This document shows positions 18,901 to 32,007 of a stretch of DNA of 64,000 nucleotides, piece by piece. A program made the position numbers and the translations under genes. Source of the DNA: Silvimonas terrae (GTDB lineage Bacteria; Pseudomonadota; Gammaproteobacteria; Burkholderiales; Chitinibacteraceae); NCBI RefSeq assembly GCF_014202765.1, contig NZ_JACHHN010000005.1, forward strand, positions 112,593-176,592. Reading direction: 5' to 3'. The first letter of the stretch is position 1; each line of letters opens with the position of its first letter. The notes under the pieces are model-generated. The model saw only the letters and a list, made by a program, of their open reading frames with translations, had not been told where the DNA came from and did no database searches.

Positions 18901-19746
18901 ATGAACAAAAAATTCAAAGGTCTGGGTCGTGGTCTGGATGCCCTGATGGGCGATGCGGTGGCGAGCGAATCGTTGCAGCAACTGCCCATTACCAGCTTGC
19001 AACCAGGCAAGTACCAGCCGCGCACCCAGATGGACGAAGACGCCCTGCAAGAACTGGCGGAGTCCATTCGCGCCCAGGGGCTAATGCAGCCGGTGCTGGT
19101 CCGCCCGATTGCGGGTAGCCTCGAAGACCGTTTCGAGATCATTGCCGGTGAACGCCGCTGGCGTGCCTGCCAACTGGCCGGACTGACCGAGATTGCCGCG
19201 CTGGTGCGCGAAGTGCCGGACGAAGCCGTCGCGGCCATGGCACTGATCGAGAATATCCAGCGCGAAGACCTCAACGCGCTGGAAGAAGCACAAGGTCTGT
19301 CGCGGCTGATTGAAGAATTTGGCATGACGCATGAGGCCGTTGCGCACGCTGTCGGCAAATCACGCGCCACCGTCACCAATCTGTTGCGCTTGCTGAACCT
19401 GGCTGAGCCGGTACGCGAACTCTTGGCCGCAGGCCAGTTTGATATGGGTCACGCCCGCGCGCTGCTGGCATTGCCGGCGCTCAAGCAGATCGACACCGCA
19501 CGGACCGTGGCACTCAAGGGTTTGTCAGTACGGGAAACCGAAGCCCTGGTACAGCGCCTGATGCAGGACGCACCGGCCAAGGCCGAGAAAAAGGCAGACC
19601 CCGATATCAAACGGCTGGAAGACGAAGTGTCATCCCGCCTGGGGTCTACGGTTGGCATCCGCCACGGCAAGCGCGGCAACGGCAAACTGACTATCCAGTA
19701 CACCAGCCTGGACGATCTGGATCGTTTGCTGGCGCTGCTGAAATAA
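18901..19746 (+). CDS. parB: Chromosome partitioning protein ParB/Spo0J
   Basis: 281 residues. The N-terminal box KGLGRGLDALMGD contacts ParA, and the ParB/Srx CTPase domain includes GERRWRACQLAGL and ENIQREDLNALEEA. The central HTH (about 140-165, MTHEAVAHAVGKSRATVTNLLRL region) binds parS, and the C-terminal dimer domain ends IQYTSLDDLDRLLALLK. The start at 18901 gives the standard N-terminus; a TTG at 18859 is rejected. I found no perfect parS within the window. Confidence 0.95.
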   Translation: MNKKFKGLGRGLDALMGDAVASESLQQLPITSLQPGKYQPRTQMDEDALQELAESIRAQGLMQPVLVRPIAGSLEDRFEIIAGERRWRACQLAGLTEIAALVREVPDEAVAAMALIENIQREDLNALEEAQGLSRLIEEFGMTHEAVAHAVGKSRATVTNLLRLLNLAEPVRELLAAGQFDMGHARALLALPALKQIDTARTVALKGLSVRETEALVQRLMQDAPAKAEKKADPDIKRLEDEVSSRLGSTVGIRHGKRGNGKLTIQYTSLDDLDRLLALLK

Positions 19747-19794
19747 TCACAAAGCCAACCATCTGCCTCTGAAGATGCGCGCGTGTCGGCGAAT

Positions 19795-19811
19795 GGCACC
19801 AAAAAGGTGCA
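19795..19811. promoter_or_regulatory. NtrC-like palindrome upstream of the atp promoter
   Basis: GCACC-AAAAA-GGTGC(A) at 19796-19811 matches the 6-5-6 NtrC consensus TGCACC-N5-GGTGCA in all but one base. No sigma54 promoter accompanies it, so it could equally be a simple RNA hairpin after parB. Confidence 0.3.
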
Positions 19812-19868
19812 AATAGTGTCACCTATATGCCGCAGAAACGAAAAACCCCGTAACATCAATGTGTAAAA

Positions 19869-19898
19869 TTGACGCGCAACCGGCCCCGTCCGTATAAT
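19869..19898 (+). promoter_or_regulatory. sigma70 promoter of the atp operon
   Basis: TTGACG (19869-19874) and TATAAT (19893-19898) are separated by 18 bp. The -10 is a perfect match and the -35 five of six. The predicted transcript starts about 20 nt upstream of atpI. Confidence 0.8.
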
Positions 19899-19925
19899 CG
19901 CCGGATATTTGCCTGGCGTAACAAA

Positions 19926-21482
<1,557 letters not shown>

Positions 21483-21519
21483 TTAGCACGTCAACCGCGA
21501 ACAACTGGAGGGCTACAAC

Positions 21520-21990
21520 GTGGAATTCAATACTTCCCTCATTGGCCAGGTAATTACATTTGCCTTGCTGGTGTGGTTCACGATGAAAATCGTGTGGCCT
21601 CCGCTGACCGGGATGATGGAAAAGCGCGCACAGCGTATCGCTGAAGGTTTGTCGGCTGCAGATCGTGCCAAGCAAGATCTTGCCAATGCCGAAAAAGCCT
21701 CTGCCGAAAAGCTGCGTGAAGCCAAGCAACATGCTTCCGAGCTGATTGCCCAGGCCGAAAAGCGCGCCAATCAGATCATCGACGAGGCGAAAGACAAGGC
21801 CAAGGTCGAAAGCGAACGCCTGCTGGCGGGCGCCCAGGCCGAAATTACGCAGCAAGTCGAGCAGGCCAAGGGCGTATTGCGTCAACAAGTGGCAAATCTT
21901 GCCCTTGAAGGCGCAACCAAAATCCTGAAGCAAGAAGTCGACGCCGGCAAACACGCCGTGCTGTTGGAATCGATCAAAGCGGAACTGTAA
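21520..21990 (+). CDS. atpF: ATP synthase F0 subunit b
   Basis: 156 residues: one N-terminal membrane helix (about residues 5-25) and then a long Ala/Glu/Lys-rich right-handed coiled coil that forms the peripheral stalk. It starts with GTG at 21520 after TGGAGG. The length equals E. coli subunit b (156). Confidence 0.95.
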   Translation: MEFNTSLIGQVITFALLVWFTMKIVWPPLTGMMEKRAQRIAEGLSAADRAKQDLANAEKASAEKLREAKQHASELIAQAEKRANQIIDEAKDKAKVESERLLAGAQAEITQQVEQAKGVLRQQVANLALEGATKILKQEVDAGKHAVLLESIKAEL

Positions 21991-21996
21991 TCAGTC

Positions 21997-22533
21997 ATGG
22001 CAGAACTCATCACCGTCGCAAGGCCGTACGCCGAGGCTGTGTTCCGTCTTGGCAAGGAAAGCGGCAAGCTGGACCAATGGTCCGAAGTGCTGGCAAAGCT
22101 GGGTCTCATCGCTGACGATGCGACGGCCCGGCAGGTCGCGTCCAATCCAAGATATTCCGCTGCTCAAGTTCAGCAACTCTTGGTCGAGCTTTTGGGTGCA
22201 GGCGTGACCGATGAAGTGAAAAACTTTGTCGCGCTGATTCTCGAGAACGACCGCTTTACTGCACTGCCTGTCATCCGTGACCTGTACGAGTCGTACAAGG
22301 CCGCAGAAGCAGGTGAAGTCGAAGCGCAAATCGAATCGGCATTCCCGCTTGACGCAGCTCAGGTCGACGCACTCAAGACGTCACTTGCCCAGCACTTTAA
22401 CCGCAAGGTGGCCGCTACAACGTCTACCAATGCCGATCTGATCGGTGGCGTGAAGGTGACGGTAGGTGATGTTGTGATCGACGCATCCATAGCCGGCAAG
22501 CTCTCTGAACTGGCGACGAGCCTGAAGAGTTAG
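21997..22533 (+). CDS. atpH: ATP synthase F1 subunit delta
   Basis: 178 residues. It links the alpha subunits to the b stalk. The N-terminal [21 protein letters not shown] and the C-terminal signature [22 protein letters not shown] are typical. It begins 6 nt after atpF. Confidence 0.95.
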   Translation: MAELITVARPYAEAVFRLGKESGKLDQWSEVLAKLGLIADDATARQVASNPRYSAAQVQQLLVELLGAGVTDEVKNFVALILENDRFTALPVIRDLYESYKAAEAGEVEAQIESAFPLDAAQVDALKTSLAQHFNRKVAATTSTNADLIGGVKVTVGDVVIDASIAGKLSELATSLKS

Positions 22534-22544
22534 GAGATTTTTTA

Positions 22545-24086
22545 ATGCAACTCAATCCGTCTGAAATCAGTGAACTGATCAAGGCCCGGATCCAGAACCT
22601 GTCGACTGGTGCGCAAACCGCCACTGTTGGTACGGTTGTGTCGGTTACCGACGGTATCGTCCGCGTTCACGGCTTGTCCGATGTGATGCAAGGCGAAATG
22701 CTGGAATTCCCGGGTAATACCTTTGGTCTGGCGCTGAACCTGGAACGTGATTCCGTCGGTGCCGTGGTGATGGGTGAATACACCCACATCTCCGAAGGCG
22801 ACGAAGTCAAATGTACCGGTCGTATTCTGGAAGTACCGGTTGGTCCGGAACTGGTTGGCCGCGTGGTCAACTCGCTGGGTCAGCCTATCGATGGCAAGGG
22901 CCCGATCAACGCCAAGCTGTCCAGCCCGATCGAAAAGATCGCGCCGGGCGTGATTGCGCGTCAATCGGTTGACCAGCCGCTGCAAACCGGCCTGAAAGCC
23001 ATCGACACCATGGTGCCGATCGGTCGTGGCCAGCGTGAGCTGATCATTGGTGACCGTCAGACCGGCAAGACTGCCGTTGCGCTGGACGCGATCATCAACC
23101 AGAAGGGTACTGGCGTTACTTGTATCTATGTTGCGATCGGCCAGAAAGCCTCGTCGATTGCCAACGTGGTACGCAAGCTGGAAGAACACGGCGCGCTGGC
23201 TCACACCATCGTGGTGGCCGCTGCTGCGTCTGAATCCGCTGCCCTGCAATACATTGCTGCTTACTCCGGTTGCGCAATGGGTGAGTACTTCCGCGATCGC
23301 GGCGAAGACGCCCTGATCGTATACGATGACTTGTCCAAGCAAGCCGTTGCTTACCGTCAAATCTCCCTGTTGCTGCGCCGCCCGCCGGGCCGCGAAGCTT
23401 ACCCGGGCGATGTGTTCTATCTGCACTCCCGTCTGCTGGAACGTGCCGCACGTATCAACGCCGAAGAAGTTGAAAAACTGACCGGTGGCGAAGTGAAGGG
23501 CAAGACTGGCTCGCTGACCGCTCTGCCGATCATCGAAACCCAGGCCGGTGACGTGTCTGCCTTCGTTCCGACCAACGTGATCTCGATCACCGACGGCCAG
23601 ATCTTCCTGGAAACCGACTTGTTCAACGCCGGTATCCGTCCTGCGATGAACGCCGGTATCTCGGTGTCCCGCGTTGGCGGTGCAGCGCAGACCAAGGTCA
23701 TCAAGAAGCTCGGCGGCGGTGTGCGTCTGGCACTGGCCCAGTACCGTGAACTGGCTGCGTTCGCGCAGTTTGCTTCCGATCTGGACGAAGCCACCCGCAA
23801 GCAGCTCGAACGCGGCAAGATGGTGACGGAACTGATGAAGCAGGCTCAATACAGCCCGCTGAAGGTTGCTGAACTGGCCGTGACCCTGGCGTTGATCGCC
23901 AAGGGTAGCTACGACGATGTTCCGGTTGATCGCGCTCTGGCGTTCGAATCTGCCTTCCTGGCAGACCTGAAAGCCAACCACGCTGATCTCCTGGGCCGCG
24001 TTGAAGCCAAGGGCGTGTTGTCCGACGAAGACGAAGCTACCCTGCTCAAGGCAGTGGCTTCGTTCAAAGCCAGCAGCGCGTACTGA
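22545..24086 (+). CDS. atpA: ATP synthase F1 subunit alpha
   Basis: 513 residues. It carries the regulatory nucleotide sites and part of each catalytic interface. Walker A is [12 protein letters not shown], and the Arg finger lies in the [17 protein letters not shown] signature. Length matches E. coli AtpA (513). Long open frames on the opposite strand here are codon-bias artefacts. Confidence 0.98.
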   Translation: MQLNPSEISELIKARIQNLSTGAQTATVGTVVSVTDGIVRVHGLSDVMQGEMLEFPGNTFGLALNLERDSVGAVVMGEYTHISEGDEVKCTGRILEVPVGPELVGRVVNSLGQPIDGKGPINAKLSSPIEKIAPGVIARQSVDQPLQTGLKAIDTMVPIGRGQRELIIGDRQTGKTAVALDAIINQKGTGVTCIYVAIGQKASSIANVVRKLEEHGALAHTIVVAAAASESAALQYIAAYSGCAMGEYFRDRGEDALIVYDDLSKQAVAYRQISLLLRRPPGREAYPGDVFYLHSRLLERAARINAEEVEKLTGGEVKGKTGSLTALPIIETQAGDVSAFVPTNVISITDGQIFLETDLFNAGIRPAMNAGISVSRVGGAAQTKVIKKLGGGVRLALAQYRELAAFAQFASDLDEATRKQLERGKMVTELMKQAQYSPLKVAELAVTLALIAKGSYDDVPVDRALAFESAFLADLKANHADLLGRVEAKGVLSDEDEATLLKAVASFKASSAY

Positions 24087-24112
24087 TTCAGTACTGAAAA
24101 AGGAACTGGATC

Positions 24113-24982
24113 ATGGCAGGCGGTAAAGAAATCCGTACGAAGATCAAAAGCGTAAAAAACACGCAGAAGATCACCCGCGCTATGGAAATGGTCGCGACAT
24201 CCAAAATGCGCAAGGCGCAAGAACGCATGCGTTCGGCCCGTCCTTATGGCGACAAGATCCGCAGCGTTGCGGCCAATCTTTCGCAAGCATTTGTGGATTA
24301 CCCGCATCCGTACCTCCAGAAGCGCGAAAGCGTTAAACGGGTTGGCCTGATCGTGGTTACGTCGGACAAGGGCCTGTGCGGTGGTTTGAATACCAACGTG
24401 CTGCGCTTGTCCGTCAACAAGATGAAAGAGTTTCACCAGAACGGCGCCGAAGCCTCTGTTACCGCAATTGGTAACAAGGGCATGGCTTTCATGAGCCGCA
24501 ACGGCGCCAAGGTGATTTCTTCTGCAGTGGCTCTGGGCGATACGCCCCACCTGGAAGCCTTGATCGGTCCGATCAAGGTGATGGTGGATGCGTTTGTCGC
24601 GGGCGAAGTGGATGAAGTCCATCTGGTGTACACCAAGTTCGTCAACACCATGAAGCAAGAGCCGACGGTAGAACAGTTGTTGCCGTTGTCGGGCGAGGCC
24701 TTTGGCCAGCCTGAACACAAGTACAACTGGGAATACCTGTACGAGCCGGATGCAAAGACCGTCATTGACGAGTTGATGAACCGCTACGTTGAAGCGCTGA
24801 TTTATCAGGCTGTAGCCGAGAACATCGCATCCGAGATGGCTGCGCGCATGGTGGCCATGAAGGCTGCAACAGATAACGCCGACAAGGTGATCGGCAACCT
24901 GCAACTGCTGTACAACAAGACCCGTCAGGCCGCGATTACGAAGGAACTCTCCGAAATCGTCTCCGGCGCGGCAGCAGTTTGA
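24113..24982 (+). CDS. atpG: ATP synthase F1 subunit gamma
   Basis: 289 residues. Central rotor shaft made of N- and C-terminal coiled-coil helices. The start [20 protein letters not shown] and the C-terminal signature [15 protein letters not shown] are diagnostic. It follows atpA by 26 bp, with AAGGA upstream. Confidence 0.97.
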   Translation: MAGGKEIRTKIKSVKNTQKITRAMEMVATSKMRKAQERMRSARPYGDKIRSVAANLSQAFVDYPHPYLQKRESVKRVGLIVVTSDKGLCGGLNTNVLRLSVNKMKEFHQNGAEASVTAIGNKGMAFMSRNGAKVISSAVALGDTPHLEALIGPIKVMVDAFVAGEVDEVHLVYTKFVNTMKQEPTVEQLLPLSGEAFGQPEHKYNWEYLYEPDAKTVIDELMNRYVEALIYQAVAENIASEMAARMVAMKAATDNADKVIGNLQLLYNKTRQAAITKELSEIVSGAAAV

Positions 24983-25017
24983 TGCAGGCGGCTAACCCGA
25001 TTGATGCAAGATATTAG

Positions 25018-26406
<1,389 letters not shown>

Positions 26407-26418
26407 GGATGTAGGCAG

Positions 26419-26847
26419 ATGGCGATGACCATTCATGTTGACGTGGTAAGTGCTGAATCGCTGATTTTCTCTGGTGTTGCTGAATTCTTCACAGCACCGG
26501 CAGAAGGCGGTGAAGTTGGTATTTACCCGCGCCATGCGCCTCTCCTGACTCGTATTCGTCCGGGCGCGGTGCGCATCAAGCTGGCTAACACTCACGAACC
26601 GGATGTCATCCTGTACGTGTCCGGTGGCCTGCTTGAGGTGCAACCGCATTCGATTACCGTGTTGGCAGATACTGCCATTCGCGGCACGGATATCGACGAA
26701 GCCAAGGCGCGTGAAGCCAAGGCGAAGGCCGAAGAAGCACTGAAGAACCGCAAGACCCAGATGGACTTCGCCATGGCGCAGGCTGAACTGGTGGAAGCGG
26801 TGGCCAAGCTGGCCGTAATCGAAAAGCTCAAGAAACGCGGTCACTAA
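26419..26847 (+). CDS. atpC: ATP synthase F1 subunit epsilon
   Basis: 142 residues: an N-terminal beta-sandwich ([16 protein letters not shown] to VLADTAIRG) and a C-terminal helical hairpin rich in Ala/Lys/Glu that inhibits ATP hydrolysis. An alternative ATG two codons downstream (26425) is possible. It is the last gene of the operon and ends at a strong terminator. Confidence 0.95.
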   Translation: MAMTIHVDVVSAESLIFSGVAEFFTAPAEGGEVGIYPRHAPLLTRIRPGAVRIKLANTHEPDVILYVSGGLLEVQPHSITVLADTAIRGTDIDEAKAREAKAKAEEALKNRKTQMDFAMAQAELVEAVAKLAVIEKLKKRGH

Positions 26848-26869
26848 GCCGTTTTTCTTGCGTGCCCCA

Positions 26870-26898
26870 AAAAAAGCAGCCCTTGTGGCTGCTTTTTT
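26870..26898 (+). terminator. Terminator of the atp operon
   Basis: A 12-bp stem (26870-26881 with 26887-26898) with a CTTGT loop includes a terminal A-run and T-run. Confidence 0.9.
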
Positions 26899-27008
26899 AT
26901 TGTCCGATTGTCTGTAATCCTGAAAGCGCCAGGCCGGGCAGGGTTTTGCGATGCGTCATGGGCTGGCAACAGCTAAAATGACGGGCAATTCACGAACCGG
27001 ATGCCTCC

Positions 27009-28379
27009 ATGTCTTCTCTTGATGTCGTCATTCTTGCTGCCGGTATGGGCAAGCGTATGTATTCCTCTTTGCCCAAGGTATTGCACGCCATCGCTGGCAA
27101 GCCACTGGTCGGTCATGTGGTCGATACTGCCCGCACGCTGGCGCCAGCCCAGATTGTGGTGGTGTACGGCCACGGTGGGGATCAGGTCCAGGCCGCATTT
27201 GCGGGTGATACCGCGTTGCACTGGGCGCTGCAGGCGCAGCAACTGGGCACTGGCCACGCGCTGGCGCAGGCGCTGCCTTACCTCAAAAGTGACGTCACCT
27301 TGATGCTGTATGGCGATGTGCCGCTGACCCGCGCCGAGACGCTCAAAGCGTTGCTTGCGGCCGCAGAGGGCGGCAAGCTGGGTATTCTGACCGTCACACT
27401 CGCCAACCCGACGGGTTACGGCCGTATCGTGCGTAACGATGCTGGCGCAGTTCAGTCCATTGTCGAACAAAAAGATGCCTCTCCGGCACAGGCCGCCATC
27501 TGTGAGATCAACACCGGGATTCTGGCCCTGCCCACCGCGCGCCTGGCGCAATGGCTGGCGGAACTGAAAAATGACAACGCACAGGGCGAGTACTACGCCA
27601 CGGACCTGATTGCGCTGGCCGTGCGCGATGGCGTTGCCGTTGTCACCACCCAGCCGGCTGATGCGTGGGAAGCCGAAGGCATCAACAACAAGGTGCAACT
27701 GGCGCAACTGGAACGCATCCACCAACTCAACCAGGCGCAGGCACTGCTGACCGCCGGCGTGACACTGGCCGACCCGGCGCGACTGGATATCCGTGGCCGC
27801 GTGGTGCATGGCAAGGATGTGTTCATTGACGTGAACTGCGTGCTGGAAGGCGAAGTCTCGCTGGGTGATGGCGTACAGATTGGTGCCAACTGCGTGCTCA
27901 AAAATGTCTGGATTGCCGATGGCGCGGTCATTCACCCTTTCAGCCACCTGGAAAACGCGGAAGTGGGTGCGGGCTCGTTGATTGGCCCGTATGCTCGCCT
28001 GCGCCCCGGAGCGGTGCTGGAAGAAGGCGTGCACGTCGGCAATTTTGTTGAGGTTAAAAAGTCGACCCTTGGTGCAGGTACCAAGGTGAATCACCTCTCC
28101 TACATTGGCGATGCGCAGATTGGCAGCGGCACCAACATTGGCGCGGGCACCATCACCTGTAATTACGATGGCGTGAACAAATCGCTGACCACCATTGGCG
28201 ACAATGTGTTCATTGGCTCCAATAATTGCCTGGTGGCTCCGGTCACCATTGGGGATGGCGCAACAACGGGCGCGGGGTCGGTGATCAGCAAGAATGCGCC
28301 GGCGGGCGAGTTGACGCTGGGCCGTGCGCGTCAAGTCACCATTGCCGGCTGGAAGCGCCCGGTCAAGCACAGCAAGTAA
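27009..28379 (+). CDS. glmU: Bifunctional GlcNAc-1-P uridyltransferase / glucosamine-1-P acetyltransferase
   Basis: 456 residues. It makes UDP-GlcNAc for peptidoglycan and LPS. The N-terminal Rossmann-like pyrophosphorylase domain begins with [18 protein letters not shown] and contains [10 protein letters not shown] and MLYGDVPL. The C-terminal left-handed beta-helix (about 250-430) has hexapeptide repeats such as [10 protein letters not shown] and the catalytic His region [10 protein letters not shown], ending with GWKRP. The gene follows the atp operon, as in many proteobacteria; the short gap carries only a weak -10-like TAAAAT (26974). Confidence 0.97.
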   Translation: MSSLDVVILAAGMGKRMYSSLPKVLHAIAGKPLVGHVVDTARTLAPAQIVVVYGHGGDQVQAAFAGDTALHWALQAQQLGTGHALAQALPYLKSDVTLMLYGDVPLTRAETLKALLAAAEGGKLGILTVTLANPTGYGRIVRNDAGAVQSIVEQKDASPAQAAICEINTGILALPTARLAQWLAELKNDNAQGEYYATDLIALAVRDGVAVVTTQPADAWEAEGINNKVQLAQLERIHQLNQAQALLTAGVTLADPARLDIRGRVVHGKDVFIDVNCVLEGEVSLGDGVQIGANCVLKNVWIADGAVIHPFSHLENAEVGAGSLIGPYARLRPGAVLEEGVHVGNFVEVKKSTLGAGTKVNHLSYIGDAQIGSGTNIGAGTITCNYDGVNKSLTTIGDNVFIGSNNCLVAPVTIGDGATTGAGSVISKNAPAGELTLGRARQVTIAGWKRPVKHSK

Positions 28380-28393
28380 GCCTGCCAGCGCAC

Positions 28394-29290
28394 TCAGGCG
28401 GATGCATCCTCGTGCGTGGTCACGAGGATGCGCACCGCGTGCGCGGTAGGGCGGATGGGCGCGCCGCGCGCATCGGCAACGGCCTCGGTCAATTCGGCTC
28501 CCAGCAACAGGATCAGCGCCGAGTAGTACACCCACACCAGCAGCACCACTACGCTGCCCGCGGGTCCGTATGCCCCGCCGACATTCGAGTTCTGGATATA
28601 CAAACTGATGCCTATCTTGCCCAGAATAAACAGGATGTCGGTCAGGACCGCGCCGGCCAGCGCATCTTTCCAGGCAATGATCGCATCCGGCAAGACCTTG
28701 AAGATGGCAGCAAAGACAAAGACGAAGATGGCGGTGGAGACACCCGCTTCGACCCAGCGCCACGCCAGCGTGTGCCCTGGCACAAACAGCCCGATGACCG
28801 TGCTGGCGGAAAACGAAATCACCAGCAAGAAAGCCACTGCCAGCAACAACCCCAACGCATTCATGCGCGAACGTAACCAGCCCAGCACCGCCTGACCGGG
28901 GCGCGAACGCAAGCCCCAGACGCGGTTAATGGCCCCCTGTAACTGGGCAAATACCGCAGATGCGCCCACCAGGGTGATCCCCAGCCCGATCATGCCCGCC
29001 AGATTGCCCACGCTGGGTTTGCTGGAGGCATTGCGGATCACCAGTTCAACGGCATCTGCCGCTTTGGGCCCCACCATGCGGTTCAGGCCATCAATCAACT
29101 GGGTCTGATAATCGGGTGAGAGTGAAGCCACCACCCACAGCAGCAGCACAATCAGCGGGGCAAAAGAGAGAGCGGAGTAAAACGCCAGTGCTGCCGCACG
29201 GGTCATCAGTTCATCGTCAAAAAAGCCGGCAATGGTTTTGGTGATCACGTGTCGCACCAGTTGCCAAAGCACGTTCAGTTTGTGTTGCAC
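28394..29290 (-). CDS. YihY/BrkB family inner-membrane protein
   Basis: 298 residues with about six hydrophobic segments. Family segments are FFDDELMTRAAALAFYSALSF near residue 25, GASAVFAQLQGAINRVWGLR, GVSTAIFVFVFAAIFKVLP and the C-terminal YGPAGSVVVLLVWVYYSA. It starts with GTG at 29290, preceded by GGGAGGA. The family was once called RNase BN by mistake; the true function is unresolved, with suggested roles in envelope integrity or lipid transport. It is convergent with glmU, only 14 bp apart. Confidence 0.88.
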   Translation of the reverse strand: MQHKLNVLWQLVRHVITKTIAGFFDDELMTRAAALAFYSALSFAPLIVLLLWVVASLSPDYQTQLIDGLNRMVGPKAADAVELVIRNASSKPSVGNLAGMIGLGITLVGASAVFAQLQGAINRVWGLRSRPGQAVLGWLRSRMNALGLLLAVAFLLVISFSASTVIGLFVPGHTLAWRWVEAGVSTAIFVFVFAAIFKVLPDAIIAWKDALAGAVLTDILFILGKIGISLYIQNSNVGGAYGPAGSVVVLLVWVYYSALILLLGAELTEAVADARGAPIRPTAHAVRILVTTHEDASA

Positions 29291-29568
29291 CGGTTTTCCT
29301 CCCTGGGTCTATCAGCCTGGCATTGATCGGCCGGAAAATCATGGCGCGTTGTCCGGTTTTATTGCAGGACAGGCCGGGACAACGGCGCACCCGCAACCGG
29401 GAACACCTTGAGTTCCAAGAGAATTTGCTACGGTCAGTGGTACAATCGCGGCTGATTGTGGCCACCGCAGCGCGCTGGCCCCGGCACAATGACTGCCGAC
29501 CCTGAATAAGACGCGACAAGACCCGCCAGGTTTTGCCGTGTGCCAGTTTGAACACAAGGAAAGATCCA

Positions 29569-30660
29569 ATGAGTCTTAAATGCGGCATCGTCGGCTTGCC
29601 CAACGTCGGCAAGTCCACGCTTTTCAACGCCCTGACCAAAGCGGGCATTGAAGCGGCCAATTACCCGTTTTGCACCATCGAGCCCAATGTCGGCATCGTG
29701 GAAGTACCGGATGCGCGCCTGCAACAACTGGCCGACATCATCAAGCCGCAGAAGATCGTGGCGGCGATTGTCGAGTTTGTTGATATCGCCGGCCTGGTGG
29801 CTGGTGCCAGCAAGGGCGAAGGTCTGGGCAACCAGTTCCTGGCCAACATCCGCGAAACCGACGCCATCGTGAATGTGGTGCGTTGTTTCAACGATGACAA
29901 CATCGTGCATGTGGCCGGCAAGGTTGATCCGATTGATGATATCGCCGTGATCGGCACCGAACTGGCGCTGGCTGACCTGACCACGGTCGAAAAATCGTTG
30001 CAGCGTGATGGCAAGAAAGCCAAGAGTGGCGACAAGGAAGCGCAAAAGGTCGTGGCCGTGCTGGAAAAACTGCTGCCGGTGTTGAACGAAGGCCGCCCGG
30101 CGCGCGCTGCGGGTTTGTCTGATGAAGAAAAGCTGGCAATCAAGCCGCTGTGTCTGTTGACCATCAAGCCGGCCATGTACGTGGCCAACGTGGCAGAAGA
30201 CGGTTTCACCAACAACCCGCTGCTGGACAAGGTCACGGAATACGCCAAGGCCGAAGGCGCGCCCGTGGTGGCCGTATGCGCCGCCATTGAGTCGGAAATT
30301 GCCGAACTGCCGGACGAAGACAAGGTGGAATTCCTGGCCGAACTGGGTCTGCAAGAGCCTGGCCTGAACCGGCTGATCCGTGCCGGTTTTGAACTGTTGG
30401 GTCTGCAAACCTACTTCACCGCCGGGGTGAAAGAAGTCCGCGCCTGGACCATCCACAAGGGTGATACTGCTCCACAAGCAGCCGGCGTGATCCACACCGA
30501 CTTTGAACGCGGCTTCATTCGTGCGCAGACCATCGGTTTTGATGACTTCATCACCTATAAGGGTGAACAAGGCGCCAAGGAAGCCGGCAAGATGCGCGCC
30601 GAAGGCAAGGAATACGTGGTCAAAGACGGCGACGTCCTCAACTTCCTGTTTAACGTCTGA
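29569..30660 (+). CDS. ychF: Redox-regulated ATPase YchF (Obg family)
   Basis: 363 residues, the family length. The P-loop [15 protein letters not shown] is followed by the [12 protein letters not shown] switch and DIAGLV, and the G4 position departs from NKxD as in ATP-preferring YchF/OLA1 proteins. A coiled-coil insert (about 125-200) and a C-terminal TGS domain (ending [17 protein letters not shown]) follow. It binds ribosomes and affects the oxidative-stress response in E. coli. AAGGAAAG lies upstream of the ATG at 29569. Confidence 0.96.
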   Translation: MSLKCGIVGLPNVGKSTLFNALTKAGIEAANYPFCTIEPNVGIVEVPDARLQQLADIIKPQKIVAAIVEFVDIAGLVAGASKGEGLGNQFLANIRETDAIVNVVRCFNDDNIVHVAGKVDPIDDIAVIGTELALADLTTVEKSLQRDGKKAKSGDKEAQKVVAVLEKLLPVLNEGRPARAAGLSDEEKLAIKPLCLLTIKPAMYVANVAEDGFTNNPLLDKVTEYAKAEGAPVVAVCAAIESEIAELPDEDKVEFLAELGLQEPGLNRLIRAGFELLGLQTYFTAGVKEVRAWTIHKGDTAPQAAGVIHTDFERGFIRAQTIGFDDFITYKGEQGAKEAGKMRAEGKEYVVKDGDVLNFLFNV

Positions 30661-30696
30661 TTCTGGCGGTGACGGCTGGCCTTGCCAGTCTGTCGC

Positions 30697-30736
30697 AAAA
30701 AAAGCCCCTCGGCATGCATGTGCCCTGGGGCTTTTT
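30697..30736 (+). terminator. Terminator after ychF
   Basis: AAAAAGCCCC pairs with GGGGCTTTTT around a nested GGCA/TGCC hairpin, ending in a T-run. Confidence 0.88.
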
Positions 30737-30904
30737 GCTGGCCGCCGCATTGGTGAGATGACAAATTTGTGCCGGACGCAAAAGCCGCCAGCACTCAGCG
30801 GCAATTTCGACTATTGAGATGTATGGAGATGCATGTAACCGGCAAATAAATCCGGCAATACCGGTGTTCTTGCATCGGTTCCCTTCCTTTTCAGGCGGCC
30901 AGGT

Positions 30905-31858
30905 ATGGTTAATCCGCTCAGGCGGCTGGGCAGTGTTGCGGCAATGCTGGCGGTCATCTGGCCTGGCTATGCCGGCGCCGCAGGCACGCTTGATCTGCCC
31001 GGTGCGGACGTGCAAAAACGGGCCAATGCGGTGCTCGGGTTAATGGGCTATTCGCTGGTGCCGGATGTGACGACCAGCGCCCTCTCCATCAACAGCGCGT
31101 CTTCCGGTGATCCTGGCCTGACCATGTCCAATCTGGGCGGTGGCGCCACCATGAGCAAAGATATTCCGGTGTATCTGGAGGGGACCCTGGCCTACAGCCG
31201 TTACGACCCGGCGTTTGTGGCTACGGATGGCACCGTGCAGCGCCCGATTCCCTTCAAATGGAACAGCCTTGCCGGCACAGCGGGGATTGGGTGGGATTTT
31301 CCGCTGGCAGAGCATCTGGTGTTCCGGCCCATTTTCAATTTTGCGCTCGGCACGGTGGCCAGTGACCTGGTCGGGGCCAAATGGTTTGCCGAATACAAAA
31401 CCGGACGGCAGTTTGATTTTCTGGATAACGGCAGCCTGAACGCCTACGGCCTGGGGGGCTCGCTGATGCTGGATTACGAGGACTACCAGCCCGCGCGCGA
31501 TATTGATGTAGAGCTGCGTTACACCGACATCACCCTGCACAGCTTTGGCGGCACCTCTGATGCGGTGCAAGGCTCGTCGCGACCGCAAACGCTGGGCCTG
31601 TGGGCCCGCTGGCGTGCGCCGACCGGCATGGAAGCCCTGGGCCGCCCGATACGCTACGTGCTGGAGTACGCACAAACCCAATACATTGGCCAGCTACGCG
31701 GGGCGCTCGGGTTCAACTATCTCAATTCCGTCGGGACCGGGCTGGAACTGGATACCAGCAAATACGACATTTTCATTACCCGCGTACGCCTTGTCGGGCG
31801 CTATATGTGGGGAGGTAACGCGCATGGTGCATCGCTGGGGTTTGCCGTGAGTTTCTAG
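30905..31858 (+). CDS. Solitary outer-membrane beta-barrel protein (autotransporter-barrel-like)
   Basis: 317 residues: a signal peptide (cleavage near residue 26, AGAAG) and then a short helical stretch (ADVQKRANAVLGLMGYSLVPDVTTSALSI region). After that come about 12 amphipathic strands with alternating aromatic residues, finishing with the C-terminal Phe (SLGFAVSF) typical of BAM substrates. There is no passenger domain. It resembles the family annotated as solitary outer membrane autotransporter beta-barrel; I am fairly sure of the barrel and less sure of the family name. Function unknown. It lies upstream of the DUF3300/DUF2950 pair on the same strand. Confidence 0.75.
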   Translation: MVNPLRRLGSVAAMLAVIWPGYAGAAGTLDLPGADVQKRANAVLGLMGYSLVPDVTTSALSINSASSGDPGLTMSNLGGGATMSKDIPVYLEGTLAYSRYDPAFVATDGTVQRPIPFKWNSLAGTAGIGWDFPLAEHLVFRPIFNFALGTVASDLVGAKWFAEYKTGRQFDFLDNGSLNAYGLGGSLMLDYEDYQPARDIDVELRYTDITLHSFGGTSDAVQGSSRPQTLGLWARWRAPTGMEALGRPIRYVLEYAQTQYIGQLRGALGFNYLNSVGTGLELDTSKYDIFITRVRLVGRYMWGGNAHGASLGFAVSF

Positions 31859-32007
31859 CGGTGCACAGGCTCCCGCCTGTCGGGAAAAAACTTGCCAGGC
31901 ACAGGTGCCTGCGCTTTGCTGATAGTCGGTACGCCCGGATATCAGGGGCTTCTGATGATCACATCCACATCAATACGCCGATCCCGCATCGGCCAGGGGG
32001 CTTTGCA

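Noticed and set aside
15247..19925. Chromosome origin (oriC) near mnmG-rsmG-parAB
   Set aside because: No cluster of TTATCCACA-type DnaA boxes or AT-rich unwinding element is seen in the intergenic gaps, and dnaA is not in the window.
28394..29290. Ribonuclease BN for the YihY-family protein
   Set aside because: That old name came from a mapping error; the sequence is a polytopic membrane protein without nuclease motifs.
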